Source of the DNA: Scylla paramamosain
Lineage: Eukaryota > Arthropoda > Malacostraca > Decapoda > Portunidae
DNA length: 64,000 bases
Direction of reading: 5' to 3'
NCBI RefSeq assembly: GCF_035594125.1
Contig: NC_087152.1
Span: forward strand, 11,587,501-11,651,500
A program made the translations under genes and the position numbers. The stretch's first letter is position 1. The number at the start of each line of letters is the position of its first letter. The notes below the pieces were generated by a model. That model did not search any database. It was not told the origin of the DNA and worked only from the letters and a program-made list of their open reading frames with translations. Positions 26,523-41,994 of this stretch are shown here, in pieces.

Positions 26523-27729
26523 AGCATAATGTCTCAGCTCACGCAGGTCAATACGGTACAGTGTCCCTTCGCTGGTGACGAGTTCCAGGAACTGACAGAC
26601 GCTGAAGGAGAATCGTACAGCTCGAATTCAACCATGCCTCGTTGTGCAAATAATAAAAGTGCTATTATACAAGTGATCAAAAATTGTTCTAGATTTTTAA
26701 TAATGTTGTTATGGAGAAGTGGGGAAAGATTTACATAAAAACCAACAAATATATATATTTTTTTAATACATCTTTATGAGAACCTTCACGAGAAAGAAAA
26801 TGCATTGCTCAGCTCGTCAGACTTGAAGCTGGAACTCTCGGACTTTCCATGGAGAAATTATAACATCATTAAGCTGAACTTCCTTCCCCTCGTGTCCTGC
26901 ACCCGCCGGCCAGGCGCTCCACTTGTCGGGTCTAATGTGTCAAGGGAAAAGGCCTTTTAAACATACTGCAAAATTATACAGGGTTTTGGTGAGGGGTGCC
27001 AGGCAGCTATACTCGCATTACTGAGGGAAGGAGGGAAGGTGGGGGAAAGGAGGGGGGGGAAGCTGTGGGAGAGTCTTCCGTCCTGGGCTGCGTAGTGAAG
27101 CATCCAGCTTAAGGTCACGACACAAAATGAAACAAATGAAGCTTTGAGAATTACAACAAAAAAAATTACCTAGCGGGGAGGCGCGTCATGACGGGCCAGC
27201 AAACGGCCAGACGGTGTAGTTTCGTGCAGTCATCGCGGCCTAGATGGAAATGAATGCCTGGCGCCGCGACACTCACAAAACACTAAACCTGCTGACCACT
27301 GCAGGCCGCGGTGGCTGTTGTTGTTGGTGGTGCATGGTGGTGGTGGTGCGGCTGCTGCCTGCGCCACGCCACCACAGCGGAATGTTCACTTTCGTCTCAG
27401 AACAACACCCAATAGATCGTTCCACCAATTTAATTAAACGCATGTAGTTGCCAGCTAAGTCAAGCCGCACCGTCACAAATTAACTGGCTTAAGTCAGAGT
27501 TTGGAAGTGGCAAGCAAACACACACCTCCTGCCGCGGCCATGATCTACTCCAAGGTACGCGGCGGGTAACGAACACCTACCTGACTCCGTGACCCTCGAG
27601 TGGCGCCCCCTGAAGGAAGCAAGGCCGCCCTGACGCTCGCCTGGCACGCTGAGGTTATAACACCGCCTACGAAAAACTTAGTAAATTATCTCGTAAGTTA
27701 AAACACGAAGAGTCACTTAAATTAATTAG

Positions 27730-27733
<4 letters not shown>
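26523..27733. other. unannotated, locally GC-rich
   Basis: 26880-27660 is GC-richer with CpG dinucleotides but shows no exon, promoter motif or element that I can support. Confidence 0.45.

Positions 27734-27803
<70 letters not shown>
27734..27803. repeat. (GA)n microsatellite
   Basis: About 35 GA units. Confidence 0.97.
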
Positions 27804-27805
<2 letters not shown>

Positions 27806-27970
27806 ATAAACACCCACAAACAAGACATGCGTACATGTTACGGCAAGCTTAATCATACAAAGATATGCATAAAGTAATGAGGTTCCTCCTACTAATTAAC
27901 ACCATAAATTTTGCATTCTGCTTGCCTTATTTCATCACAGGTGGAATATAATTACTGTTACGTTTCTATC

Positions 27971-28022
<52 letters not shown>

Positions 28023-28067
28023 CATCATCATCATTATTATTACCATTATTATTGTTATCACAACCAT

Positions 28068-28138
<71 letters not shown>

Positions 28139-28148
28139 TTACTACTAC
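27971..28148. repeat. compound (ATT)n-(ATC)n-(ACT)n microsatellite
   Basis: ATT to about 28021, ATC to 28033, mixed, then about 27 ACT triplets at 28068-28148. Confidence 0.96.
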
Positions 28149-28279
28149 AAGAAAAGGGTAATAAGCGCAACTGTTTTCATGTACGTAATTACTGCATGTA
28201 TCATGATGTGGATATGCGTACATAATTATTGCAATGGCGGGGTTGCAGCGGTGGTGGTCGTGTAGGCGTGCTGGAGATA

Positions 28280-28384
28280 GTATTATTATTAGTAGTAGCA
28301 ATAGTGGTGGTGGTGGTGGTGGTGGTTGTTGTTGTTGTAGTCTCAGTAGTAGTAGTAGTAGTAGTAGTAGTAATAGTAGTAGTA
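28280..28384. repeat. compound trinucleotide tract (ATT, AGT, GGT, TGT, AGT)
   Basis: Successive triplet runs that differ by single substitutions. Confidence 0.93.
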
Positions 28385-28909
28385 ACCTGAGTGCTAATAC
28401 GAGGACGCACGAGTGACAAGCGTATTGGCAGCGTGAACAAGACCACCTTTCCCAGCACACATTAGCACATTAACTAACCTAACCTATTAAAGAGGGCACA
28501 AACTCAGGGTGATTGGGATGCGGGCTGAACACGAAGAACGTCATCTCTTGAAGTAAATGTAGAAAAAAGAACCCATCAATCTTTACGTAAAACGAGAACC
28601 AGCATTTAAAGGGGGAGGGGGCAAAGTGAGTATAAATCTTGACGTAACGCGAGGATTTGTCTTCCCGTGAAACGAATACAAATCTTTGAGTCTTGGAGAT
28701 AAAAAAAATATCGTCAGGCTGATTCAAGTAAAGTAAGCGACGGTCTTTAGAGTTAATGAGTTCCCATCTGAAGGCGAAACAGATACCAGTGCTGTATTCG
28801 AAGGAGGATTCGTATTTCTGTATTTGCAAGCAAAACGATTACTGCTTTCGTATACGACACGAGAAAGACAACCGCAACGGAAATCTGATCATCGCAACAC
28901 GCAGCTGAG

Positions 28910-28913
<4 letters not shown>

Positions 28914-28948
<35 letters not shown>
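28914..28948. repeat. (CA)n microsatellite
   Basis: About 17 CA units. Confidence 0.95.
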
Positions 28949-28949
<1 letters not shown>

Positions 28950-29034
28950 CGGCCCTGGCATCTGTGTCACGCAACAAAACCACTACTCTCACGAAACCTC
29001 GCCATCACCATCCTTTAAGGGAATACACCACCAA

Positions 29035-29300
29035 TGCAACACTCTTCCGCCGCCACCACCGCTAGCTTCACTACGATTAGTCATCACAAATCTATCACTA
29101 CCATTACCACCACAATCATCATCATTAACACTAAAACTATCACAACAATCACTACAAACCAGTTACAACCACAACCAGCACCGTCATCACGTCTTTATTG
29201 CCACCAGTGCCACACCACCGCAGTTATCACTATCACTACTAACTCTTCTACCACCGCAATCATCACAACGCCCAACACAATCGCCACAACTAACTAACAC
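29035..29300. repeat. degenerate ACC/ATC/ACA triplet tract
   Basis: CACCAC, ATCATC and ACAACA triplets with many substitutions. The Thr/Ile-rich ORF is an artefact of this. Confidence 0.6.
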
Positions 29301-29588
29301 CAGTCATCACCTGAGCACTCCATCAAAAGGCACAAGATTAAACCAGCAACACAACCACCACGCAATACAACACAACACAGTCATGCACCCTCCTGGCCAA
29401 ACAGAGCCACACCCCTGGAGGCCACATGACTTGCAGCACTATCAGGGCAGAACAGCAGCCGGCACAGCACGATACAGTCCCACGACGGCACCAGCATCGT
29501 CTCCATCCCCACTACAATAAGCACAATCCGCACAACAATACAATAATCTCTACACCACCGACACAAGCATTCATCGTGCGTGCAAAGG

Positions 29589-29869
29589 TGTGGAAGGAGA
29601 GGAGGGAGAGAGGAAGAGAGGCGCGTGATAGGGTGAGAGAGCCCGGGAAGGGAGACAGGGAGTGGGAGGCGTTGTGAGTTGGTCAGTCGGGCGTCGTCAG
29701 CGGCCGCGTTCGCACTGTTCAAGTCGAGGCAGCAGCGGCGCGCCACCTGCCGTCACAACTTTGTCGTGACCTTCTCCACACCTTCCCAGTTTGCCTTACC
29801 TCTCCAGAGACAAAGTACATACCTTTTGTGATCAATAAATAGTCTGTATATTAGCTTCAGTTATACACA
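29589..29869 (+). mobile_element. possible long terminal repeat, GC-rich (281 bp)
   Basis: The segment begins TGTGGAAGG and ends TTATACACA, giving TG...CA ends. It has a GC-rich body and a polyadenylation-type AATAAA at 29834 about 30 bp before the end, an arrangement seen in Gypsy-type LTRs (U3-R-U5). No second LTR, matching target duplication, good primer-binding site or gag/pol frame is visible, so it could equally be a gene promoter or 3' end. Confidence 0.3.
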
Positions 29870-30066
29870 GTGGCACTTTATTTTCACATTTTCATCTTGG
29901 TCTCGCGTTTCGGTCCCGCCAGCGCACCGCCGCCTCGCGCCTCGCGGTGGCCTGGTGGTGACGCAACTTTTCTTAGTTTCTGTCAAGCCTGATTCGCTTG
30001 GAGGCCTCCTCGCCTGCCCCAAAGGAAGACAAGTGAAATCTGCTGCACCATCCAAGACATCAGGTA
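29870..30066 (+). other. CpG-rich segment ending in a strong splice-donor-like site
   Basis: GC-rich (GCGCACCGCCGCC, CTCGCGGTGGCC) and ends CATCAG|GTAGGT at 30064, close to the AG|GTRAGT donor consensus. It may be the leader of the putative LTR element or a first exon. No ORF is convincing. Confidence 0.25.
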
Positions 30067-31100
30067 GGTAGATGTTGGTGGCTGACGTGACTGTGCAAAT
30101 GGTGGTGGTGTTGTGGTATTGTGGGTGGTGGTGGGGGTGGGGGAAGGGGGTGTACAGTGTTCCATTAATAATATTACTACTTTTTGTGTACAGAAGTGAG
30201 ACACATATAACTGACCTAAGACAATACGAACTTTTTACCCAAATGACAATGGTGATGAAGCCAGGGGTGGGGGAGGGAGGACAGGAGGGGGAGTAAGAGA
30301 TGTATAATACATTTCAGTGCAATGAAATGAGGTACTTAAATACATCTCGAATCTGCACTGTCTTCTCGTTCAAATGGCGATAAATTTTGTTGGTTACGAC
30401 TACACTAGATAATAACTGTTTGGAAGAAACATCATGAGTAACAATGAAGTAATTAAATAAGTAACGCATTTTTCTGCCACCAAACAAGTCTAAACAATTA
30501 ATTTTTACTTGTTAATGCTAATCACACCTCCTTGCTGCTGATTGGTGATTTCTAGAAGTAAATAAGCAAAACGACTTCAGAGATTTCGCCAACACCTGTG
30601 TGATTCCCGAGATTGTCTGTCCTTAAACCGTAATCTGAAGCGTAGCGAGTAGGTATTCCATTCATGTGCTTCTTGAACACCTCTGTAATCGCCGGATGCT
30701 TTTCTTGACTGCAGCCGTATGTGAATTTAAAGCGAATGCGTAACACGTAAGTGACTTTAAGCTACTGGAAAAGAAGTCAGGGAATGGCTAAGTACCTGTG
30801 GGACCTCGAGGCAAGGGAATTGGCGGTCACTTGAACGTCTTTTGTTCCTTTGGTGCCTGAATTCGAGCACACTTAATTTCTTCAATTTGATCTGCAACAA
30901 TTCACAACAATAGATACAAAGTACAGAATCTTAATAAACACCTGCAAGAAAGAAAATGGATTCAAAGAACTGAATTTTTAACGCCTATCCAGTTTCATGT
31001 TCCGAGGTGGCTGTGGAACAAAAGGACATAATATTATCTTGTAGTGATCTGAGAATGAAGGAAGATGTATCAAACAGGAGTGAGGGGCTTAGGGAAGGAG
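30067..31100. other. unannotated
   Basis: GT/G-rich to about 30150, AT-rich afterwards. No gene or element supported. Confidence 0.45.
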
Positions 31101-31104
31101 AATA

Positions 31105-31290
31105 TATACACATGAATGTCTTTACTTTTAAGTGAGGAAACAGTCGTGTTTTTAAAAGCATCTGAAGCAGTAAATTCATAAAATATTTCAACTCGTCTGT
31201 AGAATGAGGAAATAGTTGTTTTCTTATATACATCAGAAGAAAGAGTATACGCATGGAATGTTTTAATTTGTCTATAGGCTGAGGTTAAAG
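31105..31290. repeat. tandem repeat, unit about 73 bp, about 2.5 copies
   Basis: GTGAGGAAACAG (31132), ATGAGGAAATAG (31204) and GCTGAGGTTAAAG (31278) are each preceded by a CATGAATGTCTTTACTTTTA-like word and followed by GTTGTTTTCTTA and a CATCTGAAG-like word. About 70% alike. Confidence 0.75.
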
Positions 31291-31339
31291 ATTAGGCAAA
31301 TCGACAGCAGCAGCACCAGAAAGAGGCCTGCGGTGTTGC

Positions 31340-31427
31340 TGGGTGGATGGCTGGGTGGCTGGGTGGGTGGAAGGCTGGGTGGGTGGATGGCTGGGTGGGT
31401 GGGTGGATTGGTTGGTTGGTTGGTTGG
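31340..31427. repeat. GGCTGGGTGGGTGGAT minisatellite
   Basis: Four to five variants of GGCTGGGTGGGTGGAT/A, ending in (GGTT)n. The + strand is C-poor and G-clustered. Confidence 0.9.
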
Positions 31428-31612
31428 TCTCTCCGCCGCTGGTGCTCACGAGTGCTCGCTTTTGATCATTAGCGACCGGGAAACTGCTGAGCTGAAGTGA
31501 CACACAGTAATATCTGAGTGAAATTATGGCCGTTTTTAAAAAGCAAATGAAGACTTAATGAAGTAAAAAAATTAGCATATGATTGTCTGTCTGTATGTAT
31601 GTATGCCTGTCC

Positions 31613-32325
<713 letters not shown>

Positions 32326-32326
32326 A

Positions 32327-32440
32327 GTGCATGTAGTTATATTTTTGCTTACTGAAATCCTCATGGGTTACTTGAATGAAATAACGAGCCATAATCATTA
32401 AATAACAAAGGACTGAAATGTGAGTCATAATCAATTGAAA
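32327..32440 (+). repeat. dispersed repeat family C, copy 1
   Basis: AAGTGCATGTAGTTATATTT, GCTTACTGAAA, CATGGGTTACTTGAATGAAA and TAACGAGCCATAATCATTAA match 58636-58760 in order (about 75%). The end of this block seeds the 38-bp array that follows. Confidence 0.7.
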
Positions 32441-32670
32441 AACACCACCAGTGAAATCTTGAAGGGTTGCTCAAATGAGATAACGAATCATAGGCATTAT
32501 ACAACAACAGACTGAAATACAAGAGTTAAAAGTCTTTATACAAGAAAGGAATGAAATGTGAGAGCTATAACCATTAAATAACAAAAGACAGAAATACGAG
32601 TGTCAGTCATTATAAAACAAAGGACTGACATACGAGAGTCATCACACAACGAAGGAAGGAAATGCAGTAG
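32385..32670. repeat. tandem array, unit about 37-40 bp, about 7 copies
   Basis: Units read CATAATCATTAAATAACAAA then GGACTGAAATGTGAGAGT, with copies near 32391, 32425 (diverged), 32489, 32530, 32568, 32606 and 32640. A longer GAAATC...GGGTT...AATGARATAACGA word occurs twice (about 32352 and 32453), so two repeat levels overlap. Confidence 0.75.
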
Positions 32671-33057
32671 CTGAGCAGGCAAAGTGAAAATGCACTCCCT
32701 TGCTCTGCCTGGGAACCCGTGTAATGAAGGATACGGCGTTCGTTGTAGTACTGAGCGCTGAAGAGCAATATGTAAAGCGACAAAGCGGCGGAGTGGAGTG
32801 GTGATTGGTGATGTGTGTTTGGTGCTACTTTTGATGCAAGCTCCTGAATCGCTCCCCTGTTGCTGCTCCTCCCTGATGCTCCTCGACCGCCAAGTTTGAA
32901 CGGCTCATTTTTCGGTAAGAATGCATCCTGCTGTGAAACTATTTGTCAGTGGGTGTTTTTTTTTTTCCTTTTTCTTCCTCTGTCTCTTTGTTTGAGGGTG
33001 TTTACAGATGAGGGAGGGAGGGAGGGAGGGAGAGGGGGGAGCGAGGGAGAGGGTGGT

Positions 33058-33330
<273 letters not shown>

Positions 33331-33584
33331 AATAAAGCTCAAACTTATGGTAGTACCTTACCAATCTACAGATTTCTTTGCCATCATTTCTTCCCAAGGC
33401 TTACATGAATAAAAAAAAAAAAAAAAACGTAATGAACATCTCTGAACCTTAAACTTTAATTAATGACCGTCTCTGGTTGAGATTCGCACCGCAACAACAA
33501 GAAGACGGTGCACGAGGTGTTCTTGCTAATGAACGCCTGTAACTTTTGATCAGTCTGAGTATTCAATTGTATAGATTTTAGGTA

Positions 33585-34150
33585 CAGGCGTGTTATTGAG
33601 TCTAGTATTATTAACTGAACGCTTTATTCTCCCATCAGGATTATTTATAAAGGCAATAAATATTAGTCGGGTTTTCATATTTTTTTTTTCATTCCTCATG
33701 GTGCACAATCATTGCCACCTTATCACTACAATCGCAGTAACTTTCAACAGAACCCGCTAGACAGATGACACGAGACAGTGAAACGTTTTAAAGAACATGG
33801 ATGTAAGCCTTTTTTTTCACTAGCGTAACAGCCTTGCAATATGTATACTTGTTATGGAGTCTTCTTTCCCTGAATTTTCTTGTAGAATAAACTTGTGATG
33901 GAGATTTCTTCGCCGGCACTTGTTATAGAAATGTGGAACAGGTCTTTTATGGTCTTCTCTTAATATGCTAATTACCGTATCTTTTTAATCCTCACCTCTA
34001 AGAAGTAATGAAGAATCGGATTGTCATCGAGACTTCTTTACTTGCACTTAAATTCTAGCATAAGCTTAATATTGAATTCTATTGTTTCTCATTAAAGTTC
34101 GTGGAACAGGCTTGTTATCGAGTATTCTTAAAAAGTTTCAAAGGAAAAAT
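33585..34150. repeat. very decayed repeat with recurring CTTGTTATNGAGTCTTCTT words
   Basis: ACAGGCGTGTTATTGAGTCT (33591), CTTGTTATGGAGTCTTCTTT (33849), CTTGTGATGGAGATTTCTTC (33892), ATTGTCATCGAGACTTCTTT (34020) and CTTGTTATCGAGTATTCTTA (34112). Spacing is irregular (43-258 bp), so this may be a decayed tandem array or a shared motif of a longer repeat. Confidence 0.45.
33600..33760 (+). repeat. dispersed repeat family A, copy at 33.6 kb
   Basis: GTATTATTAACTGAACGCTT, TTCTCCCATCAGGA, TTATAAAGGCAATAAATATT, AGTCGGGTTTTCAT and TGGTGCACAATC, then CACCTTATCACTACAATCGC-like words. A poly(T) run replaces part of the middle. Confidence 0.7.
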
Positions 34151-34290
34151 TTTCTTTATAGCGAAATTTAAAAACAAAGGCTTCATTCAAGACACTGTTC
34201 AGATAAAAAAAAAAGTCTCTTTTGCACTCGAATTTGCACTTTGATCTCTCACCAGGACAATCTCCAACACACACAAACACACGACAACAG

Positions 34291-34450
34291 CATTCTAAAG
34301 GCTGTTTTTCGTGTTGATTATGCGGAATCCTTCTTAAACTATCGCTAAGATCATGAAAACTCCTCTGACAGTTCTAAACCCGAATAACTTCCACTGCGGC
34401 CTGATAAGGGTAAGAGATGAGACGACGAAATATTTAAGAATACAAATTTT
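34291..34450 (+). repeat. dispersed repeat family A, copy at 34.3 kb
   Basis: ATTCTAAAGGCTGTTTTTCG, GCGGAATCCTTCTTAAACTA, TCGCTAAGATCATGAAAACT, CCTCTGACAG, CCGAATAACTTCCACTGCGG and AGATGAGACGACGAAATATT followed by AAGAATAC. This is the best match to the 3' half at 49.3 kb. Confidence 0.8.
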
Positions 34451-34477
34451 GATATGGTTACATATTAAGCTCGTCAA

Positions 34478-34606
<129 letters not shown>

Positions 34607-34784
34607 GACTAGTACGTCCCAGTTATCAAGTCATCTAATAACTGCGTAAAGACTGTATCTGTTCACGGCAACGACAAGTGCATGTACTGTCATCACTGAA
34701 TATTTCATCTACTTGCTCTCACATTCAGACATCAAAGGAAACCAGCCAGATTCACGGAACACATTCTTAAGAGCTGGAGGACAT

Positions 34785-35285
<501 letters not shown>

Positions 35286-35492
35286 TCAGTTATGTTCCGA
35301 GATGGTGAAAGTTCGTGACTGCTGCTTTCAATACGTGATAATTATGAAGTCATGTACCTCCACAACAATATCGATGAGAACTCAGTGCCTATAATTATAT
35401 ATCTCCTATGGCAAAAACATTATGGAGGTTTAGTGTAATTTCTTATGTGGTGGTAAAGTTTGCTCGAGTTGTTGGGGATAGATATACGAAGC

Positions 35493-35617
35493 GTTAATCC
35501 TTTCACTGCTAAACATGTTTTTCCAGTGGTTATCTGTAAATATATGGACCCTTATTTTTGCACTTATCTCTTAAATAGCTCTCTAGCTTTGAAGAAAGAA
35601 AATTAACTTAGTTTATT

Positions 35618-35689
<72 letters not shown>

Positions 35690-35860
35690 GTCCTTGTAAA
35701 CTTTTTCACACCTTTCTGGGTGGCCATAGCAATGAAATGGATAATTATTGATTGCTAGCATCCAAGACATGACCCGCAGACATTTCTTAAATTTTGGATG
35801 GTCCCTTTTTGGCTGTACTCTATATGAATTGACACCTTGAGAGGGTCTAGGCCAGTCTAC
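35493..35860 (+). mobile_element. TTAA-flanked miniature element, family M, copy 1 (3' end not found)
   Basis: Begins TTAATCCTTTCACTGCTAAA, then CATGTTTTTCCAG, TTTTTGCACTTATCTCTTAA, ATAGCT and GAAGAAAGAAAATTAACTTA. The reverse complement of 56338-56542 carries the corresponding words TTAACCCCTTAAGTGCCAAA, CAGTTTTTC and TTTTGTAGTTGCCTCTTAAA, so the two are homologous in opposite orientation. A CT microsatellite (35621-35686) lies inside. The right boundary is a guess. Confidence 0.55.
35621..35686. repeat. (CT)n microsatellite inside family M element
   Basis: About 33 CT units between element-like flanks. Confidence 0.96.
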
Positions 35861-36061
35861 ATTTATTTATGAAAAATTAAGACACACCTTTATGCTCACC
35901 AAGAAATAGTAGGCTACAGTGTTTCGGGAAGACAAGACGAGCTACAAACCCCACAAATACATAATGAGAAGGAAAGTTTGCTGTTACGGAGTCTCAGGTT
36001 TGACAAACAGGATCTATTTCGCTTCGAGTTATCTTACGAATTCTAATCAAAAGGTATCAAG

Positions 36062-37165
<1,104 letters not shown>

Positions 37166-37263
37166 TCAACATCGACGTAGGAAGAGTTACCGAGCCGCCG
37201 CGTCTCATGAATCGGTGCCCTGCTGGTGTTCGATGCGTAACTGTTATCGTCGAGAGGTTATTG

Positions 37264-37311
37264 TCTGATCCACTGCCTGACCCTCGCCTGATCCACCGCC
37301 TGACCCTCACC
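37264..37311. repeat. two-copy 23-bp tandem repeat
   Basis: CTGATCCACYGCCTGACCCT plus CRC occurs twice in succession with two mismatches. Confidence 0.85.
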
Positions 37312-37516
37312 TTTAAACACACCACTCCCATCGCGATGAATACGGAATTAAAGTTTTACCATATAACCGTTTACTCTGAAGTTTGTATTCAGGTCTTACA
37401 CAGGATTTTTATTTATTTATTTTTTTTATGTAAGAGTAGCAACGGGCAATGACAACAAATTTATAAGGAAAAAAGGAGTTCACTGAGATGCTGGTCCCTA
37501 AACAGAATTTTGAGTG

Positions 37517-38412
<896 letters not shown>

Positions 38413-38429
38413 GGACACATACACATGTA

Positions 38430-38555
38430 TAACAAGAGAGAGAGAAACTGAGACAAACGTAGACAGACAGACATCCAGACAAAATAAGAGGGGAGAGAGA
38501 GACTGAAACATACACAGACAGACAGAAAGACACACGGACACACGAACAGAGAACA
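38430..38555. repeat. two-copy tandem of GA/ACAG-rich unit, about 60 bp
   Basis: GAGAGAGAGAAACTGAGACA then AGACAGACAGACA occurs from 38433, and again as GAGAGAGAGACTGAAACATA then ACAGACAGACAG from 38493. It adjoins the GA microsatellite. Confidence 0.65.
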
Positions 38556-38872
38556 GGTCTTAAGTGCAGGATAATTATGTTCCAGCCAAGGACGCTCTGG
38601 GATCATCTCATCCGGACAAAGGACTGCGTTGGGGAAGGGTTGGGCAAGGAAGGTGGGAGGGAGAGAGAGAGGAAGGGAGGGCTTTGTTAGAGAGTGAGGG
38701 GGGAAGGAAGCACTGACTTTCCTTTGCGTCTGACTGCATCATCTTGAGACATGTACAAGCAGGTGTCTCAGTTCACATATCGGTGACTCGCGCTCCACTG
38801 TCTTTGTCTGTTGGTGTTTGCGCAAGCCAGGTAAAGATGCATGTGGAAGAGGAGGAAGAAGAACCAGGTCAA

Positions 38873-38875
<3 letters not shown>

Positions 38876-38957
<82 letters not shown>
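38876..38957. repeat. (CT)n microsatellite
   Basis: About 41 perfect CT units. Confidence 0.97.
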
Positions 38958-38960
<3 letters not shown>

Positions 38961-39041
38961 GTTCTGACATTGTGAAAAAAAAATATGAAGCTTTAATCCA
39001 AGTATGTTTGAACAGTTTATGATAATGATATAGAGGTGGTC

Positions 39042-39155
<114 letters not shown>

Positions 39156-39539
39156 ATTAGTTTCTCACAAACAGCCTCGTAAGGGCCAACCCGCTTACTG
39201 ATGTATGTTCTTCTATTGTGTTCCATTGTGTTCCCTTGTGCCCCTTGAAAGCTATAGAAGGTGAAGGGAGTTTTAGCTCAAACTGGATACAAGTGTCCCT
39301 TCCAGTCACTTGAGCTTCCCCAAGTGAAGAATTATCGAACACCTCAGAGGGGAAGGAACAGGCGGGTAAAAAACAGGTGTGGTCCAGAGGCATCGCATTT
39401 CCATATTTCCATCTACATTCACGAAGGTCAAAGGAGCACAAATAATAGTAACGCTGTCGTAGCATTGTAGTAATAGTCGTAAATCAGTTCCGTGTATTAT
39501 AATGCATTACTTTTTGAGTTACGAGCCATGTTAATAAAA

Positions 39540-39552
39540 AAAAATATATATA

Positions 39553-39583
<31 letters not shown>

Positions 39584-39600
39584 GTAATAATAGTAACGGT
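39540..39600. repeat. (AAT)n microsatellite
   Basis: AAT triplets with AGT interruptions near the end. Confidence 0.93.
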
Positions 39601-39741
39601 AATGCTAATACTAATAACAGGTAATGCAAATTCTCATACACTACCTGCTGATTTAGAGCCGGAGTAAATCAGGTAAGGATTATCCTGTACGGGAAGGGCC
39701 AATTCCACGCTGGTCTGGCCTGGAATGAACGGGAATTGCCT

Positions 39742-39743
<2 letters not shown>

Positions 39744-39820
<77 letters not shown>
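39744..39820. repeat. (GT)n microsatellite
   Basis: About 38 perfect GT units. Confidence 0.97.
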
Positions 39821-39821
<1 letters not shown>

Positions 39822-40141
39822 ATGGGTGGGTAGTGACGAAACTGTATCGCCATGGTAAGGGAGAGTAATAATTAGAATGTATTGGCGAAGGTTTGTGTTT
39901 GGAATGGCTTAGTGTGTGTCTGTGTGGCTATGTTGGTGAGGATGTGTCAGCATGGGTGTAATGGTGAGGCTGTGATGCGGTGCTGTGATGGCAGTGGCCA
40001 TGTAGTGGTGGTGGTAGTATGCATAGGAACATGTTGTTCTGGTGGTGGTTCTTGTTGTTGTGGTGGTGGTGGTGGTGGTAAAGGAATAATGTAAGGTGTA
40101 CGCGTATCAATATGGGAAGAGTGTCTTGCTCTCGTTGTACT

Positions 40142-40144
<3 letters not shown>

Positions 40145-40215
<71 letters not shown>
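40145..40215. repeat. (GT)n microsatellite
   Basis: About 35 perfect GT units, preceded by a GGT-rich tract at 40000-40080. Confidence 0.97.
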
Positions 40216-40216
<1 letters not shown>

Positions 40217-41154
40217 TATGTTTCCCAGTATATAAAAAAAAATAGCTAAACATCTCCACAAAACAAACAAAAAAAATAAAAAATAAATAAAAAAATAAAA
40301 ATAAATAAAAATAAATAAGTAAAATCACAAACTAAAACGAGGAACACGCCTTTCTCCTCTCTCAATTAACCTATACTGAACACCAAACAAAACAAATAAC
40401 CCAAACACATAACAGAGAGAGAGAGAAACGAAAAAAAAAAAAAATAAATAAATAAATAAATAAATAAAACTCACAAACATATAAACACATAAACAAACCC
40501 AGCAAAGTAAAGGAAACCAAACCCACAAACACAAACTCAAGTATATAGGAGAAAACCACGAAATGTTTCTCCTGACACCTTAAAGTAACAGAGACCATAT
40601 ACACCCGGCTGACGAGGCTGACGTGGTGCCCTCAATGGTAAGCTCTCCCTTTATCGAGTCCTGAGCACCTCTCCCCCTTGCATCCCACCGTCAGCGAGAT
40701 TGGCGATTCCCCTTAAGAGGCTGAGACGGCGCTTCCTTAGTACAGGGAGACGAGATGCAGCACCTTTCACTACAGAAGGTGGAAGAGGAAGCCCCACGTG
40801 AGCTCTTTAATCCCCATAAGCACATGAATCTTCCAACTACGCACTCCCTTCAGGTTTAATTAAATATGTGGTGCAGGTTTAAAGTAGTTTCCAAAAGCCA
40901 CTACTAACAGGAAATTGAGAGTTCTAGTACTTTCAACATTTAAGTCACTGTTTTTTTCCATTTATTTATTTATCTATTTGTCCCTGTACTCGTATATCAC
41001 CATAATTTCAGCTCAGTATCACGTAAAGGTGCTCAAATATCAGGTGTCGTGTTATCATTCAGTAACCAAAGAGTTAATACATTCAGGCGAGTCAACGGAA
41101 GCGTCAGGTATATTGGTGCTCGTTTATTATTGAAGAATGAGTGGATGAGAGATA
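40216..41154. other. unannotated, with AAAT-rich tracts
   Basis: AAAT/AAATA runs at 40262-40320 and 40430-40468. The remainder is unique-looking with no supported gene or element. Confidence 0.5.
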
Positions 41155-41274
<120 letters not shown>

Positions 41275-41379
41275 GACCTGCAGGAATGGTGGGATTTTGT
41301 CATATTATCCGATATTGGTATTGATTTAAGCTCCTATTTATGTTTTTGTTCTTATTTATGTTTCTGTCTGCCTGTTTAT

Positions 41380-41618
<239 letters not shown>

Positions 41619-41994
41619 TTACCAACCTCCACCACCGCCCTCACCCGCCCTCCTCCCTCTCTACACACACACAAACGAATACAAAAGACCAGCATTATCA
41701 CACCAAAGCAGCACGTCAAACTCTATAGCATAAATTGAACTTTCTGCAGAGAACTGGAAAGCCTCGCATGCACTCCCTCCCTCCCTCCCACCCTGCCATC
41801 ACATAACCGCGACACCTATGACTATATTTTAAGGGTCGGTCAGTCATTCCGGCCGGACGAGTGTTCCTGTTCTTTGGTGCAGTGTTTGAAAACGTTCCAG
41901 CTTTTATGTATGTTGTCGCCTCTCTCGTTCTTTTTTTTTTTTTTTTTTAACGAGAGCGAGTCTGGCCAGAGGAAATGGCTTTGCAGCGAGTATA

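Noticed and set aside
28473..28488. CTAACCTAACCTA as an interstitial telomere
   Set aside because: Only about two and a half units; too short to distinguish from chance.
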